A stretch of DNA of 23,388 bases from JBOFEH01 sp051650265 (GTDB lineage: Bacteria; Bacillota; Clostridia; Lachnospirales; Cellulosilyticaceae). The notes beneath the pieces are model-generated. The model had not been told where the DNA came from, did not search any database, and saw only the letters and a program-made list of their open reading frames with translations. The translations under genes were made by a program, and so were the position numbers. The stretch spans positions 1 to 23,388 of the forward strand of contig JBOFIR010000268.1 of the NCBI GenBank assembly GCA_051650265.1, read 5' to 3'. Below, piece after piece: positions 1 to 8,490 of the stretch. Numbering within the stretch: position 1 is the first letter of the stretch; the number at the start of each line of letters is the position of its first letter.

Positions 1-1
1 C

Positions 2-1240
2 ATGAATATCTATCTCAAAGAACTTATCGGCGGCATTGATCTTTCTCTTATGAATCGTAGTGGTCACCTCGTTCTCGTTGGGCCTGGGGGCACTATGGCT
101 TCTATTAATGCTAACCTCAAAGGCCCAATACCTACAAATGTCCCACACCTTTTAGAACAAATTAATGGGAAACTAGAAGGCGTTTTCTCTACGGAAATTG
201 AAGGTGAAACATGCCTTGTTGCCTTTGAAAAACTCTCTAATAGTGATTTTTATGTATTAAACCTTGCCTACTTTGATGTATTAATTGCAAGTGCCAAGAA
301 CATTCGAAACTTCACACTCCTTACTATGGTCGGGGTCATTATTGTTGCCATTGGAATCGCTTACCTTGTAACTTTAAGTATTACATTGCCACTAAATAAA
401 CTTCAACGTGTCCTTGGCAAACTTCCAAGTAAGGGGTTTAATCTTTCTTTTGATGACTCCTACAATGATGAAATTGGGATATTAGGTCACCACTTCAATA
501 CCATGGTTCAAGAGATCCAAGAATTAATTAACAAAGTTTATGTTTCTGAAATTCATGCCAAAAATCTTGCTTTTAAAAAGAAAACAGCTGAGCTCAATGC
601 GCTACAAATGCAAATTAACCCTCACTTTCTTTACAATACATTAGATATTATTAGATGGGAAACTATTGCGCTAGAAGAAGGCAATGGAAAAGTTAGTCAA
701 ATGATAGAGTCTTTCTCAGCATTTCTTCGTCTGAGTATCCCTAAACATTCGGAACTTGTACCCATTGCTGAGGAGATTCGGCATGTAGAAAGTTATCTTG
801 AAGTGATTAATTATCGTTACCAGCATAAAATAAAACTAACACATACCTTGGACTATGACACATTACATATTTGTATTCCAAAACTCATCTTGCAACCTAT
901 TGTAGAAAATTGCATCTTACATGCTTTCAAAGGCAATCAACCTGACAAAAATATTTTTATTGCTAGTAGTTGCTCAAAAGATACCCTTATTCTCACCATT
1001 ACAGATAATGGGATTGGCATGTCTGATGAAGTTTCTCTCACACTTAACAACAATTTCACACATCAAGATGCTACTACTCAAGAAAGCATTGGACTTTATA
1101 ATGTATGTGAACGTATCAAGCTTTACTATGGCTTAGGCTACGGTCTTCGTATTGCCTCTAGTTGTCCTACTGGTACAACTTTAGAAATTAAAATACCGCT
1201 TGTAGATCATTCTGCCAAAAAGGAGGACCCTTATGTTTAA
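2..1240 (+). CDS. Sensor histidine kinase, YesM type (5' end cut by window)
   Basis: Membrane sensor kinase that autophosphorylates on His and passes phosphate to the response regulator encoded next. About 412 residues are visible. Residues 1-100 look like the end of an extracytoplasmic Cache-type sensor domain, 101-126 are a transmembrane helix, and about 127-180 form a HAMP linker. A His_kinase domain follows with the phosphoacceptor motif NPHFLYN (H208). The ATPase domain has an N box (QPIVEN, about 300) and a G box (DNGIGM, about 337). Family members usually have 550-600 residues with a first transmembrane helix before the sensor domain, so the true start lies upstream of the window; the ATG at position 2 is probably internal. 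The stop overlaps the next start by 8 bp, indicating translational coupling. Relatives commonly sense sugars or oligosaccharides beside ABC importers; the ligand here is unknown. Confidence 0.9.
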   Translation: MNIYLKELIGGIDLSLMNRSGHLVLVGPGGTMASINANLKGPIPTNVPHLLEQINGKLEGVFSTEIEGETCLVAFEKLSNSDFYVLNLAYFDVLIASAKNIRNFTLLTMVGVIIVAIGIAYLVTLSITLPLNKLQRVLGKLPSKGFNLSFDDSYNDEIGILGHHFNTMVQEIQELINKVYVSEIHAKNLAFKKKTAELNALQMQINPHFLYNTLDIIRWETIALEEGNGKVSQMIESFSAFLRLSIPKHSELVPIAEEIRHVESYLEVINYRYQHKIKLTHTLDYDTLHICIPKLILQPIVENCILHAFKGNQPDKNIFIASSCSKDTLILTITDNGIGMSDEVSLTLNNNFTHQDATTQESIGLYNVCERIKLYYGLGYGLRIASSCPTGTTLEIKIPLVDHSAKKEDPYV

Positions 1241-2756
1241 TCTTATTATTGTTGATGATGAAGACATCATCCTAAACGGCTTATCCAAATATATCAACTG
1301 GAGTGCACTAGGCTTCCATCTTGTGGGCACCGCACACTCTACAACCGAAGCACTCGACCTCATAAGCTTACATCCTGTAGATGTGGTACTGACCGATATA
1401 CGTATGGAATTCGAATCTGGATTAGATCTCATCGAAAAACTTTCTCAAGACTACCCAGCTATAAAAACTGTCATTTTGAGCGGCTATGAAGAATTTGAAT
1501 ACGCACGGCGTGCAATGCGCTATGGTACCTTTGATTTTCTTACCAAGCCTGTAAACTTTGATAACCTTTATAAAACTTTTACACGTTTAAAGGAAGTATT
1601 AGAATGTGAAAGCGCTACGAGGCAAGGTCATGAGGCGTTTTTAGAGCTCAGGAAATCTATTTTTCTTAATAATTTGATTCGTGAAGCTATTCCTCTAGAT
1701 CTCGCATTGGCCAAACAACTTCATATGAATGTATCTGCTCAAGCCATCCAACTTGTGCGCCTACGTCTAGAAAATTGTACGGATTATGTCAGTGTAAAAG
1801 CGCACCTTAACCAAATGCTTGAAACAAAATTTGTATTAGATTGTATTTACCTCAAATTTAATAGTGCACTAAACGAAGTCTCTCTTGTTATCTATAATAC
1901 TACTGAGACACAACTGATTACATCTCTTGAAGCCTTTATGCAAAGTCTATCCTTTCCCTTAACAGCAGGTCTTAGCCTCCCCTTTAATCACCTTTCTAGG
2001 TTACATATTGCCTACTTCCAATCAGGCAAAGCCCTAGACTATCGTATTATCAAAAGAAACTCTTATATCATTCCTTTTAGTGAGATTGAAAACATTCTCT
2101 ATGTATCTGATGTTTTACCACATACACTAAGAGAAAAAGTTCTCAATTGCCTATTATTAAAAGATACTGAGCTGCTCAAAACACTTATTGTAGACGAACT
2201 TGAGCATATCAATGAGCATAGTGATTCACTTAATTTAATCTACTCTTTCTGTATTGAACTGTTTCTCATTATCTATGGTTTTCTCAAAAATCATCATGCC
2301 AATTTGATTCATGATGAGCTCCATGATTTGATTAAGAATCTAATTCTACGAGAGCATGCTGATGCCATCAAAACCTATATGGTAGATTACATCGACAATC
2401 AAAAGCACTATATCCTTGAAATCAGCCCTTGTTCAACTGATATTATAAAAACCGCTCAGAATTACATTCAAGAACATTACGCTGAGAACCTGACACTCAA
2501 TACTCTGGCAGATTTTTTGTTCATCCATCCTATTTATCTCAGTAAACTGTTTAAAGAACGCACGGGGCAAAACTTTATTGACTATCTCACAGATATTCGG
2601 ATTGAGAAGGCAAAAGAATTACTGACACAAACACATTTTAAAATTTATGATATTAGTGAGATGGTAGGTTATGAGAGCTCCAAATACTTTAGTAAGCTTT
2701 TCAAAGACATAGTAGGTGTCACACCCAAAGCTTATCGTTCGCCCGAACAATCCTAA
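1233..2756 (+). CDS. Response regulator, YesN type (REC + AraC-family HTH)
   Basis: DNA-binding response regulator, partner of the overlapping sensor kinase. The N-terminal receiver domain has the acidic pair D8/D9, phosphoacceptor D55 (in LTDIRM), S83 and K105. A long middle region of about 280 residues with no recognisable fold follows, and the C-terminal 100 residues carry two AraC-type helix-turn-helix motifs (NTLADFLFIHPIYLSKLFKE and the YDISEMVGYESSKYFSKLFK region). Length 507 matches the YesN family. The start is set by AGGAGG at 1221-1226, inside the end of the kinase gene. It is the last gene of its transcript, followed by a strong terminator. Target genes are probably outside the window; members of this family often control carbohydrate uptake and degradation, which is an inference here. 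Confidence 0.92.
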   Translation: MFNLIIVDDEDIILNGLSKYINWSALGFHLVGTAHSTTEALDLISLHPVDVVLTDIRMEFESGLDLIEKLSQDYPAIKTVILSGYEEFEYARRAMRYGTFDFLTKPVNFDNLYKTFTRLKEVLECESATRQGHEAFLELRKSIFLNNLIREAIPLDLALAKQLHMNVSAQAIQLVRLRLENCTDYVSVKAHLNQMLETKFVLDCIYLKFNSALNEVSLVIYNTTETQLITSLEAFMQSLSFPLTAGLSLPFNHLSRLHIAYFQSGKALDYRIIKRNSYIIPFSEIENILYVSDVLPHTLREKVLNCLLLKDTELLKTLIVDELEHINEHSDSLNLIYSFCIELFLIIYGFLKNHHANLIHDELHDLIKNLILREHADAIKTYMVDYIDNQKHYILEISPCSTDIIKTAQNYIQEHYAENLTLNTLADFLFIHPIYLSKLFKERTGQNFIDYLTDIRIEKAKELLTQTHFKIYDISEMVGYESSKYFSKLFKDIVGVTPKAYRSPEQS

Positions 2757-2814
2757 ATATCATGACACTACTTATTTTCTCCAATCTTAAAAAGCGTTAT
2801 TGCTCTAAAAAAAT

Positions 2815-2853
2815 AAAGCACATTACGTTTTGTCTTAGCGTAATGTGCTTTTT
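2815..2853. terminator. Bidirectional intrinsic terminator
   Basis: Perfect 13-bp stem (2815-2827 with 2839-2851, 11-nt loop) followed on the plus strand by a short T run. A-rich sequence on the left gives a T tract on the minus strand. It lies between the convergent response regulator and ABC exporter genes and probably serves both. Confidence 0.85.
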
Positions 2854-2880
2854 AAAAAATGATTTCTCTCGTTTTAATTT

Positions 2881-4662
2881 TTAGTGTTCTTCTTTATCTG
2901 CAAATTGGCTATTGTAAAGTGACTCATAGAACCCACCTTGTGCCATCAGTTCTTCATGTGTACCCTTTTCTACAATATCCCCTTCGTTGAGTACCAAAAT
3001 TAAATCCGCACTTTTGATCGTTGATAGGCGGTGTGCAATAACAAAGCTGGTTCTTCCCTTCATCACGTTACGCATCGCCTTCTGAAGCATCAACTCAATT
3101 CTTGTATCCACAGAACTTGTTGCTTCATCTAAGATCAAGATTGCTGGATCTTTTAATATAGCCCTTGCAATGGTAAGTAGCTGCTTTTCTCCTTGTGAAA
3201 TATTTGAAGCCTCTTCATTGAGGATCATATCGTATCCACCTGGTAAAGTTTTAATAAAGTGATGTACATTGGCAATTTTGGCTGCCTCTATGACTTCTTC
3301 TCTTGTTGCACCAAAACGACCATACTCAATATTCTGTGCAATGGTGCCTTTATAGAGCCATGTATCTTGTAGTACCATTCCAAATAGGCTTCTGAGCTCA
3401 TCACGTTTCATATCCCGGATATCTACACCATCTATTTTAATCGCGCCACCTTTCACATCATAGAAGCGCATCAGTAAGTTGATGAGTGTCGTCTTGCCTG
3501 CTCCAGTTGGTCCTACAATAGCTACCATCTGGCCTTGCTTCACATCTATACTCAAATCTGCAATCAGTGGACTATCTTCTTGATATCCAAATGCAACATG
3601 TTCAAAACTCACATTTCCTTTTGCATGTGTTAATCTTCCTTGGCACTGTGCATCGCTTACCTCTTCCGCTTCCTCTAAGAACTCGAATACACGTGTCATG
3701 GCTGCAAATGCTGACTGGATTGCAGAAGATAGCTGTGTCACTTGTGTTAGCGGTTGATTGATTTGCCAAATATAACGAATAAAGGCTTGCAAATTACCTA
3801 CAGTTAATCCACCTCTCAAGGTAAGCACCCCACCCATCGTTCCAATCACTGCAATGCCAAGATAACTCACAAGTGATACCAATGGCGACATAATACTTGA
3901 AATAAATTGTGCCTTAAATCCTGTATGACAGAGCTTCTGATTAATTGCTTCAAATTCCTCAATCGCATCTTCTTGTTTCCCATATAACTTCAGTTCATTG
4001 AACCCTGTATACATCTCTTGTACAGCACCATTTAATTCTCCAAGTGCTTGTTGCTGGTCATAGAATAAACTCTGAGACTTACCTACAATAAACTTTGAAA
4101 TCCAATAGCTTAAAGGTACAATCATTGTCGCTACAATTGCCATCTGAATATTGATCGCATACATCATCCCAAGTGCCAACGTCAAAGATAAAACTGAATT
4201 AATAACCTGACTGAAGCTTTGTTGCATTGCATTGGATATAGTATCCACATCATTTGTGATACGACTTAGTACATCCCCATAACTATTTTTATCAAAATAA
4301 CTAATAGGTAGTTTTCTAATTTTATTTTGAACTGCATTTCTCAAATCTCTTACAGTATTTTGAATGGCATTGGTAAGCAGGAAACTTGCGCCATAGGTTG
4401 CCACCGTACTCAGCAAATAAAGAACCCCCAGCACAACCAGAACATTAATAATGTATCCAAAGCTAATCCCTGCACCTTCTATACCTTTACTAATGCCTAC
4501 TACATCTTGAGTAAGTTTAGTAATAATTAAACCTTCAGTCCTTGGTGTAATCGCATTAATTACAGCTGCCCCTACAATAAATACAATAGCCCCCACAAAA
4601 GGTAACCCATAAGGTTTTAGGAAAGGAATGAGTTTCTTGATAGTCTGTTTTGATGATTTCAT
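2881..4662 (-). CDS. ABC exporter half-transporter, catalytic Walker B subunit
   Basis: Multidrug/lipid-type ABC exporter subunit of 593 residues. The N-terminal half is a six-helix transmembrane domain (about 1-340) and the C-terminal half an ATPase domain: Walker A GPTGAGKT (384-391), signature written ISQGE rather than LSGGQ (S489-E492), Walker B ILILDE with catalytic E513, and switch H544. Its start overlaps the stop of the upstream subunit by 4 bp (ATGA), with AAAGGAGG about 8 nt before the ATG. Its intact Walker A/B, paired with the consensus MSGGQ signature of the partner, would form the hydrolysing site of a heterodimer, as in TM287/288, LmrCD and BmrCD. The substrate is unknown; drug or toxic amphiphile export is suggested by the neighbouring MerR regulator. 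Confidence 0.93.
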   Translation of the reverse strand: MKSSKQTIKKLIPFLKPYGLPFVGAIVFIVGAAVINAITPRTEGLIITKLTQDVVGISKGIEGAGISFGYIINVLVVLGVLYLLSTVATYGASFLLTNAIQNTVRDLRNAVQNKIRKLPISYFDKNSYGDVLSRITNDVDTISNAMQQSFSQVINSVLSLTLALGMMYAINIQMAIVATMIVPLSYWISKFIVGKSQSLFYDQQQALGELNGAVQEMYTGFNELKLYGKQEDAIEEFEAINQKLCHTGFKAQFISSIMSPLVSLVSYLGIAVIGTMGGVLTLRGGLTVGNLQAFIRYIWQINQPLTQVTQLSSAIQSAFAAMTRVFEFLEEAEEVSDAQCQGRLTHAKGNVSFEHVAFGYQEDSPLIADLSIDVKQGQMVAIVGPTGAGKTTLINLLMRFYDVKGGAIKIDGVDIRDMKRDELRSLFGMVLQDTWLYKGTIAQNIEYGRFGATREEVIEAAKIANVHHFIKTLPGGYDMILNEEASNISQGEKQLLTIARAILKDPAILILDEATSSVDTRIELMLQKAMRNVMKGRTSFVIAHRLSTIKSADLILVLNEGDIVEKGTHEELMAQGGFYESLYNSQFADKEEH

Positions 4663-6389
4663 AAATTCAACTCCTCCTTTGATAATTGTGATAGCGCAAT
4701 TTCTTTATAAATTTCACAGCTTCTTAGGAGCTGTTCATGTTTACCACTACCAACAACTTCCCCTTCATTAAGTACAATGATTCTGTCAGCCTCAAGTATG
4801 GAACCAATTCTTTGGGCAACCACTAATACGACTGCATCTGTCGTTTCTTTTTTGAGCTGCGCACGAAGTGCTGCATCTGTCTTAAAGTCTAGTGCGGAGA
4901 AACTATCATCAAATATATAGATTTCTGGCTTTCTTACAATGGCTCTTGCAATTGATAGCCTTTGCTTTTGTCCCCCTGACATATTAGCGCCGCCCTCACT
5001 AATCGGTTCTTCAAACTGTTTTGGCTTACGCTTGATAAATGGATAGGCCTGAGCAATTTTTGTAGATTGCTTAATTTCATCTTCTGTTGCATCTTTTTTA
5101 CCAAATCGGATATTTTCTGCAATGGTCCCTGTAAATAATCTTGTCTTTTGAGGAATGAATCCAATCTTGCTACGTAGCGCCTTGAGGTCATAATCTTTGA
5201 CATCTACACCATTGACCTTGATCGTCCCCTCAGTTACATCATAAAACCTTGGAATAAGATTGATCAGTGTACTCTTTCCACTTCCTGTACTTCCAATAAA
5301 GGCTACCATCTCTCCTTTTTGTGCTGCAAAGCTAATATCACGAAGTACTGGTTCTTCTCCATTTGGATAAGTAAAAGTCACATGTTCAAATTCCACTATC
5401 CCTTGTATTGTAGTCTCTTTGCTCCCTTGCTCTGGATTCACAATAATCGGCTGTGTATTTAAAATCTCCTCAATACGATGGGCAGATACCTGTGCTTTTG
5501 GATACATAATAAACACCATTGAGAACAACATAATAGAAAACATAGCATGGAATAAGTATTCAATAAAAGCTACCAATTCCCCAACTTGTAGCATGCCACC
5601 ACCAATCATCTTACTGGAAATCCAAAAAATAGCGATGATTGCAAGATTCAGTAATAAGAAAAATGTAGGCTGTGAAATCGCCATCAGCTTATGAAGCTTT
5701 TTAGAAACTACCGCATACTCTTTATTGGTGTTTCCAAAGCGCTCACCCTCATAGTCATCATTGCCAAAAGCACGAATGACCCTGATCCCTGTGAGATTTT
5801 CCCGAGAGATCCTATTGAGTTGATCTAACTTATTTTGTTGCATTTCAGAAAGTGGCCCTGATATCTTAGCAATGATGATTACACCCAATATAATAAAAGG
5901 TACTGTAACCGCCAAAACTGTAGAAAGTGATACACTTGTCTTAACAATCATAACCCCACTTACCAAAAACATAATCGGTGTCAAAAGTGCCATCCGAAGT
6001 AGCGTATTGGTAAATTGTAAGATCTGAAAAGCATCATTGGTCGTTCTTGTAATCATAGAAGATACACCAAAAGAATCGTACTCACTATGAGAAAACTCCT
6101 GTACCTTTTTGAAGATATCATTTCGAATATCCCTCGTGATGTTTGTGGATATTTTAGAAGAACAGTATCCTAAGAGTACAGTTCCTAGTACCCCTATAAT
6201 CGAAATGATTGCCATAACTGTACCCATTTTGTAAATATAGATTGTATTATTAACCGCGATACCATTGTCAATAATTTGCGCCATAAGCGTTGGTATGCCA
6301 AGTTCTACAAGTGCAAATCCAAACACAGCAATAATATTTAATAAAACAAGTAATTTATAATTTTTTAAATAACTTAGAATAAGCCTCAT
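4659..6389 (-). CDS. ABC exporter half-transporter, degenerate ATPase subunit
   Basis: Partner subunit of the heterodimeric exporter, 576 residues: a six-helix transmembrane domain, then an ATPase domain with Walker A GSTGSGKS (366-373) and a canonical MSGGQ signature (S471). Walker B ends in D495 (IFDD) instead of Glu, and the switch His is replaced by Gln (Q526 in VAQR), so its own ATP site is probably non-hydrolytic. This asymmetry is known in heterodimeric bacterial exporters. I chose the ATG at 6387-6389 because GGAGG lies 6 nt upstream (6396-6400); an in-frame ATG at 6411-6413 would add eight residues but has no good ribosome binding site. It is the first gene of the exporter operon, transcribed from the MerR-type promoter at 6439-6469. 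Confidence 0.92.
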   Translation of the reverse strand: MRLILSYLKNYKLLVLLNIIAVFGFALVELGIPTLMAQIIDNGIAVNNTIYIYKMGTVMAIISIIGVLGTVLLGYCSSKISTNITRDIRNDIFKKVQEFSHSEYDSFGVSSMITRTTNDAFQILQFTNTLLRMALLTPIMFLVSGVMIVKTSVSLSTVLAVTVPFIILGVIIIAKISGPLSEMQQNKLDQLNRISRENLTGIRVIRAFGNDDYEGERFGNTNKEYAVVSKKLHKLMAISQPTFFLLLNLAIIAIFWISSKMIGGGMLQVGELVAFIEYLFHAMFSIMLFSMVFIMYPKAQVSAHRIEEILNTQPIIVNPEQGSKETTIQGIVEFEHVTFTYPNGEEPVLRDISFAAQKGEMVAFIGSTGSGKSTLINLIPRFYDVTEGTIKVNGVDVKDYDLKALRSKIGFIPQKTRLFTGTIAENIRFGKKDATEDEIKQSTKIAQAYPFIKRKPKQFEEPISEGGANMSGGQKQRLSIARAIVRKPEIYIFDDSFSALDFKTDAALRAQLKKETTDAVVLVVAQRIGSILEADRIIVLNEGEVVGSGKHEQLLRSCEIYKEIALSQLSKEELNL

Positions 6390-6438
6390 CTTTACCCTCC
6401 TTTTTATGAGCATTAATAATAGTCGTCATCATCATAGT

Positions 6439-6469
6439 ATGTTAAACTATACGGTAACCATACAGTCAA
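6439..6469 (-). promoter_or_regulatory. MerR-type promoter and operator of the ABC exporter operon
   Basis: On the minus strand TTGACT (6464-6469) and TAACAT (6439-6444) are separated by 19 bp, the over-long spacer typical of promoters activated by MerR-family proteins. The spacer is filled by an imperfect 21-bp palindrome (6446-6466) centred on GGTAACC. The MerR gene starts 14 bp beyond on the other strand, so the operator sits between regulator and target. Activation by drug-bound regulator is inferred from the family. Confidence 0.75.
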
Positions 6470-6482
6470 GAGGAGATTACAT

Positions 6483-7307
6483 ATGAGTAAAAATTTAGAG
6501 TGCTATTTTACAACTGGAGAATTTGCTAACATCTGCGGTGTCAAAAAACAAACACTGTTTCACTATGATGAAATTGGGTTATTCTCCCCCGCACATACGC
6601 TTGCCAATGGGTACCGCTACTATTCGTATCGCCAGCTCTATGTTTTCATCATGATTCGCACACTCAAAGAGCTGAATATGCCACTCAAAGAGATCAAAAC
6701 CTATCTGAGTACACGCACTCCCGAAAATTATCTGGCACTCCTCCATGAAAAATTAGCTGAAGTGGATACGGCTATTACCCACCTTTCCCAGATTAAAAAC
6801 CGCCTTACCACTGCCACTAAGCATACAATGCTTGCTCTTCATACACGTCATGCTGAACCTATTTTGGCAGAAGAAGATAGTGAGTATCTCTTGATCAGCT
6901 CTCCATTGAGTAGCGCTACACAAAAAGAATTCTCCGAGTTCACCTTAGAGTACATACAGTTTTGTAATAATCACATGCTTTCAACCCATGACCCCCTAGG
7001 ATGTCTTATTCAATTTGAAGATATCGCCGATGGACTCAAAAATTGTTTTACATGTCTTTATTCCACCACGCTTGATCCCACAATTCCCTCTGTGATTACA
7101 AAACCAAAAGGCCTTTATGCCATTACTTATCACCATGGTAGCTACGCGACTACTTATTTGACTTATCAAAAGATATTGGCCTTTCTAAGCAAATATAATT
7201 TACAGCCAGGCGCCTTCTTTTATGAGGATTATCTAATAGATGACCTAGCCTCCAGTCAAGAATCTGATTTTGTAACACGTATTCGCATTCAAATCAAACA
7301 AGACTAA
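6483..7307 (+). CDS. MerR-family transcriptional regulator with GyrI-like effector domain (BmrR type)
   Basis: 274-residue regulator. The N-terminal winged helix-turn-helix (about 9-75) has the MerR features GEFANICGVKKQTLFHYDE, an NGYRYY turn and LKELNMPLKEI. A coiled dimerisation helix follows (about 78-115). Residues about 120-274 resemble the GyrI-like/BmrR effector-binding domain, including a GLYAITYHHGSY strand-turn and a C-terminal YEDYL segment. BmrR-type proteins bind cationic lipophilic compounds and activate a transporter promoter by unwinding a 19-bp spacer. The gene diverges from a two-subunit ABC exporter whose promoter contains such a spacer, so local control is likely, together with autoregulation from the shared operator. 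The start is supported by AGGAG at 6471-6475. The ligand cannot be read from the sequence. Confidence 0.88.
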   Translation: MSKNLECYFTTGEFANICGVKKQTLFHYDEIGLFSPAHTLANGYRYYSYRQLYVFIMIRTLKELNMPLKEIKTYLSTRTPENYLALLHEKLAEVDTAITHLSQIKNRLTTATKHTMLALHTRHAEPILAEEDSEYLLISSPLSSATQKEFSEFTLEYIQFCNNHMLSTHDPLGCLIQFEDIADGLKNCFTCLYSTTLDPTIPSVITKPKGLYAITYHHGSYATTYLTYQKILAFLSKYNLQPGAFFYEDYLIDDLASSQESDFVTRIRIQIKQD

Positions 7308-7347
7308 AAGCGCTCCGCAAGGATCTTATGACCACTACGAAGCGCTT
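7308..7347. terminator. Probable terminator between convergent merR and kinase genes
   Basis: Arms 7308-7317 and 7338-7347 form a 10-bp stem, with one G-U wobble on the minus-strand RNA and a C-A mismatch on the plus-strand RNA. A TTTT run follows on the minus strand. It is better suited to ending the minus-strand kinase transcript; the 20-nt loop makes it less convincing than the other terminators here. Confidence 0.5.
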
Positions 7348-7355
7348 CTCTTTCC

Positions 7356-7430
7356 CTAATATAATAAGATAAATATACCACCTAATACGATAGTAATCAG
7401 CCCGACTACCCTTACCTCATACTTATACAC
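7356..7430 (-). CDS. Possible 24-residue single-span membrane peptide
   Basis: A short frame begins with GTG one base after the kinase stop codon and ends at TAG (7356-7358). The translation is a charged start (MYKYEVR) followed by one hydrophobic helix, VVGLITIVLGGIFILLY. The composition is what a small membrane protein would have, and the frame sits between the kinase and its likely terminator, so it would be cotranscribed. Against it: no clear Shine-Dalgarno sequence (only GA-rich bases overlapping the kinase end), a GTG start, and very short length. I do not recognise it; it could also be a chance frame or a remnant. Confidence 0.28.
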   Translation of the reverse strand: MYKYEVRVVGLITIVLGGIFILLY

Positions 7431-7431
7431 T

Positions 7432-7998
7432 CTATATTATTTTCAATTTTACAAGTAATTGCTCTAGTTGCTTTATGACATAAAACTCGTCTGTATTTTC
7501 TATCACACAGATCCCCTCTACCTGTGGAATACTAAAATCTCTTGCTGCTACATATTCATCCCAATGATCAATCTTCCACTTATCACGATCTGAGTTTCTT
7601 GCAATCATCCGCTCGTGAATCAACTGCATTTCACAGTGTACCCATATGATCACTAATTCAGCGCCTACTTCTGCCAAATGTGTACTGAGTTCATCTAGGT
7701 ACTTTGGACTTCTAATCTCCTTAGAAAACGGTGCATTGACAGTCACAAACTGATTATAATCCAATGCTTCAAATGCCACTTGCATGATTGCCTCATACTC
7801 TGCATCTCTAATGTAGGTATTAAAAAATTTAGAATCTCTATTATATGGCTCACTCGCAACCTGATAAATTACTTTTGAAAGCGGAATAATCGCATCTTTA
7901 TCCAGGTAAACTGGCTGATGAAGTAATCCCGCAAGTTTTTTGGCAACATAGGTTTTTCCACTAGCTGGCGGCGAACCTATTAGAAATAACTTTTTCAT
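7432..7998 (-). CDS. P-loop kinase-like AAA-type ATP-binding protein, substrate unknown
   Basis: 188-residue single-domain P-loop protein. Walker A is GSPPASGKT (G8-T16, with K15). A short strand ending DKD (D33-D35) lies at the position where shikimate-kinase-like and zeta-toxin-like enzymes bind substrate or metal. A region around 125-150 with HERMIARNSDRDKW resembles the arginine-bearing lid of small-molecule kinases. No membrane segment or extra domain is present. The reaction is probably phosphoryl transfer from ATP to a small molecule or nucleotide sugar, but the substrate cannot be named. No antitoxin-like partner is adjacent, which argues against a toxin role. The start has AAAGGAG 7 nt upstream. 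Confidence 0.8.
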   Translation of the reverse strand: MKKLFLIGSPPASGKTYVAKKLAGLLHQPVYLDKDAIIPLSKVIYQVASEPYNRDSKFFNTYIRDAEYEAIMQVAFEALDYNQFVTVNAPFSKEIRSPKYLDELSTHLAEVGAELVIIWVHCEMQLIHERMIARNSDRDKWKIDHWDEYVAARDFSIPQVEGICVIENTDEFYVIKQLEQLLVKLKII

Positions 7999-8210
7999 AG
8001 TCTAGCTCCTTTCCAAATCACTCACTTCGATACTCCGGTCTATAAATGACCTTCACAAATATACATCTTCATCTATAATCCAATTGCTATCATTTTATGC
8101 TAGAATTTTAGCTTATACACATTGAATCCTTTATATACTCCTTTTAAAAGTATGCCTACACTTGGCTTGCCGCTAACCACTTTTTTATATTTTATATCTT
8201 TTAAATCTAA
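7999..8210. other. Intergenic region upstream of the kinase, no gene seen
   Basis: AT-rich DNA between the divergent kinase and small cysteine-rich gene. It must hold the kinase promoter, but I see no convincing pair of hexamers. A 60-codon minus-strand frame covering 8100-8282 has no ribosome binding site and runs through the neighbouring promoter; I do not call it. Confidence 0.5.
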
Positions 8211-8239
8211 TTGCTTTTTAATAATAACTATTATATAAT
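8211..8239 (+). promoter_or_regulatory. SigA-type promoter of the small cysteine-rich gene
   Basis: TTGCTT (8211-8216) and TATAAT (8234-8239) are separated by exactly 17 bp. Transcription would start near 8246, leaving a leader of about 58 nt before the ATG at 8304. Confidence 0.7.
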
Positions 8240-8303
8240 AAGTTAAATATATCTTTAGATACAAATAAAAAAAATAAATCAATTTTCTAGGAGGAATTAA
8301 TCT

Positions 8304-8456
8304 ATGTATAAAGCAGAACCTTGTAAAATTTGTGGTCAGTCTATAAAACTTTATGATTGTGAAAAATGCTATGGTCTATGTAGTAAAGATGCAGAGAAAG
8401 ACTGCAAGAAAGACAAGTGTAAATTCTCTAAAGAAAAAAATAGTACAAATAAATAG
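8304..8456 (+). CDS. Small cysteine-rich, lysine-rich protein (50 residues), unknown function
   Basis: A 50-codon gene starting at an ATG with AGGAGG 9 nt upstream (8289-8294) and ending at TAG. The protein has seven cysteines (7, 10, 19, 22, 26, 34, 39) arranged as CKIC, CEKC, then single Cys, and a basic tail of about 17 residues rich in Lys. Two CxxC pairs nine residues apart suggest a zinc-ribbon or other metal-binding knuckle (inference). There is no signal peptide and no membrane segment. It has its own promoter (8211-8239) and a perfect terminator (8491-8531), so it is a stand-alone gene and not part of the neighbouring minus-strand genes. I do not recognise the family. Possible roles are metal binding, redox or RNA binding; none is shown. 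Confidence 0.72.
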   Translation: MYKAEPCKICGQSIKLYDCEKCYGLCSKDAEKDCKKDKCKFSKEKNSTNK

Positions 8457-8490
8457 TGGCCTATTGCTTAAAAATGCCTTAAAATATAAT

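Noticed and set aside
6390..6413. Upstream ATG at 6411-6413 as the start of the first ABC subunit
   Set aside because: The strong GGAGG at 6396-6400 lies downstream of it and is correctly spaced for the ATG at 6387-6389.
8100..8282. 60-codon minus-strand frame in the gap before the cysteine-rich gene
   Set aside because: No ribosome binding site, very AT-rich composition, and it runs through a good plus-strand promoter (8211-8239). Probably chance or a decayed remnant.
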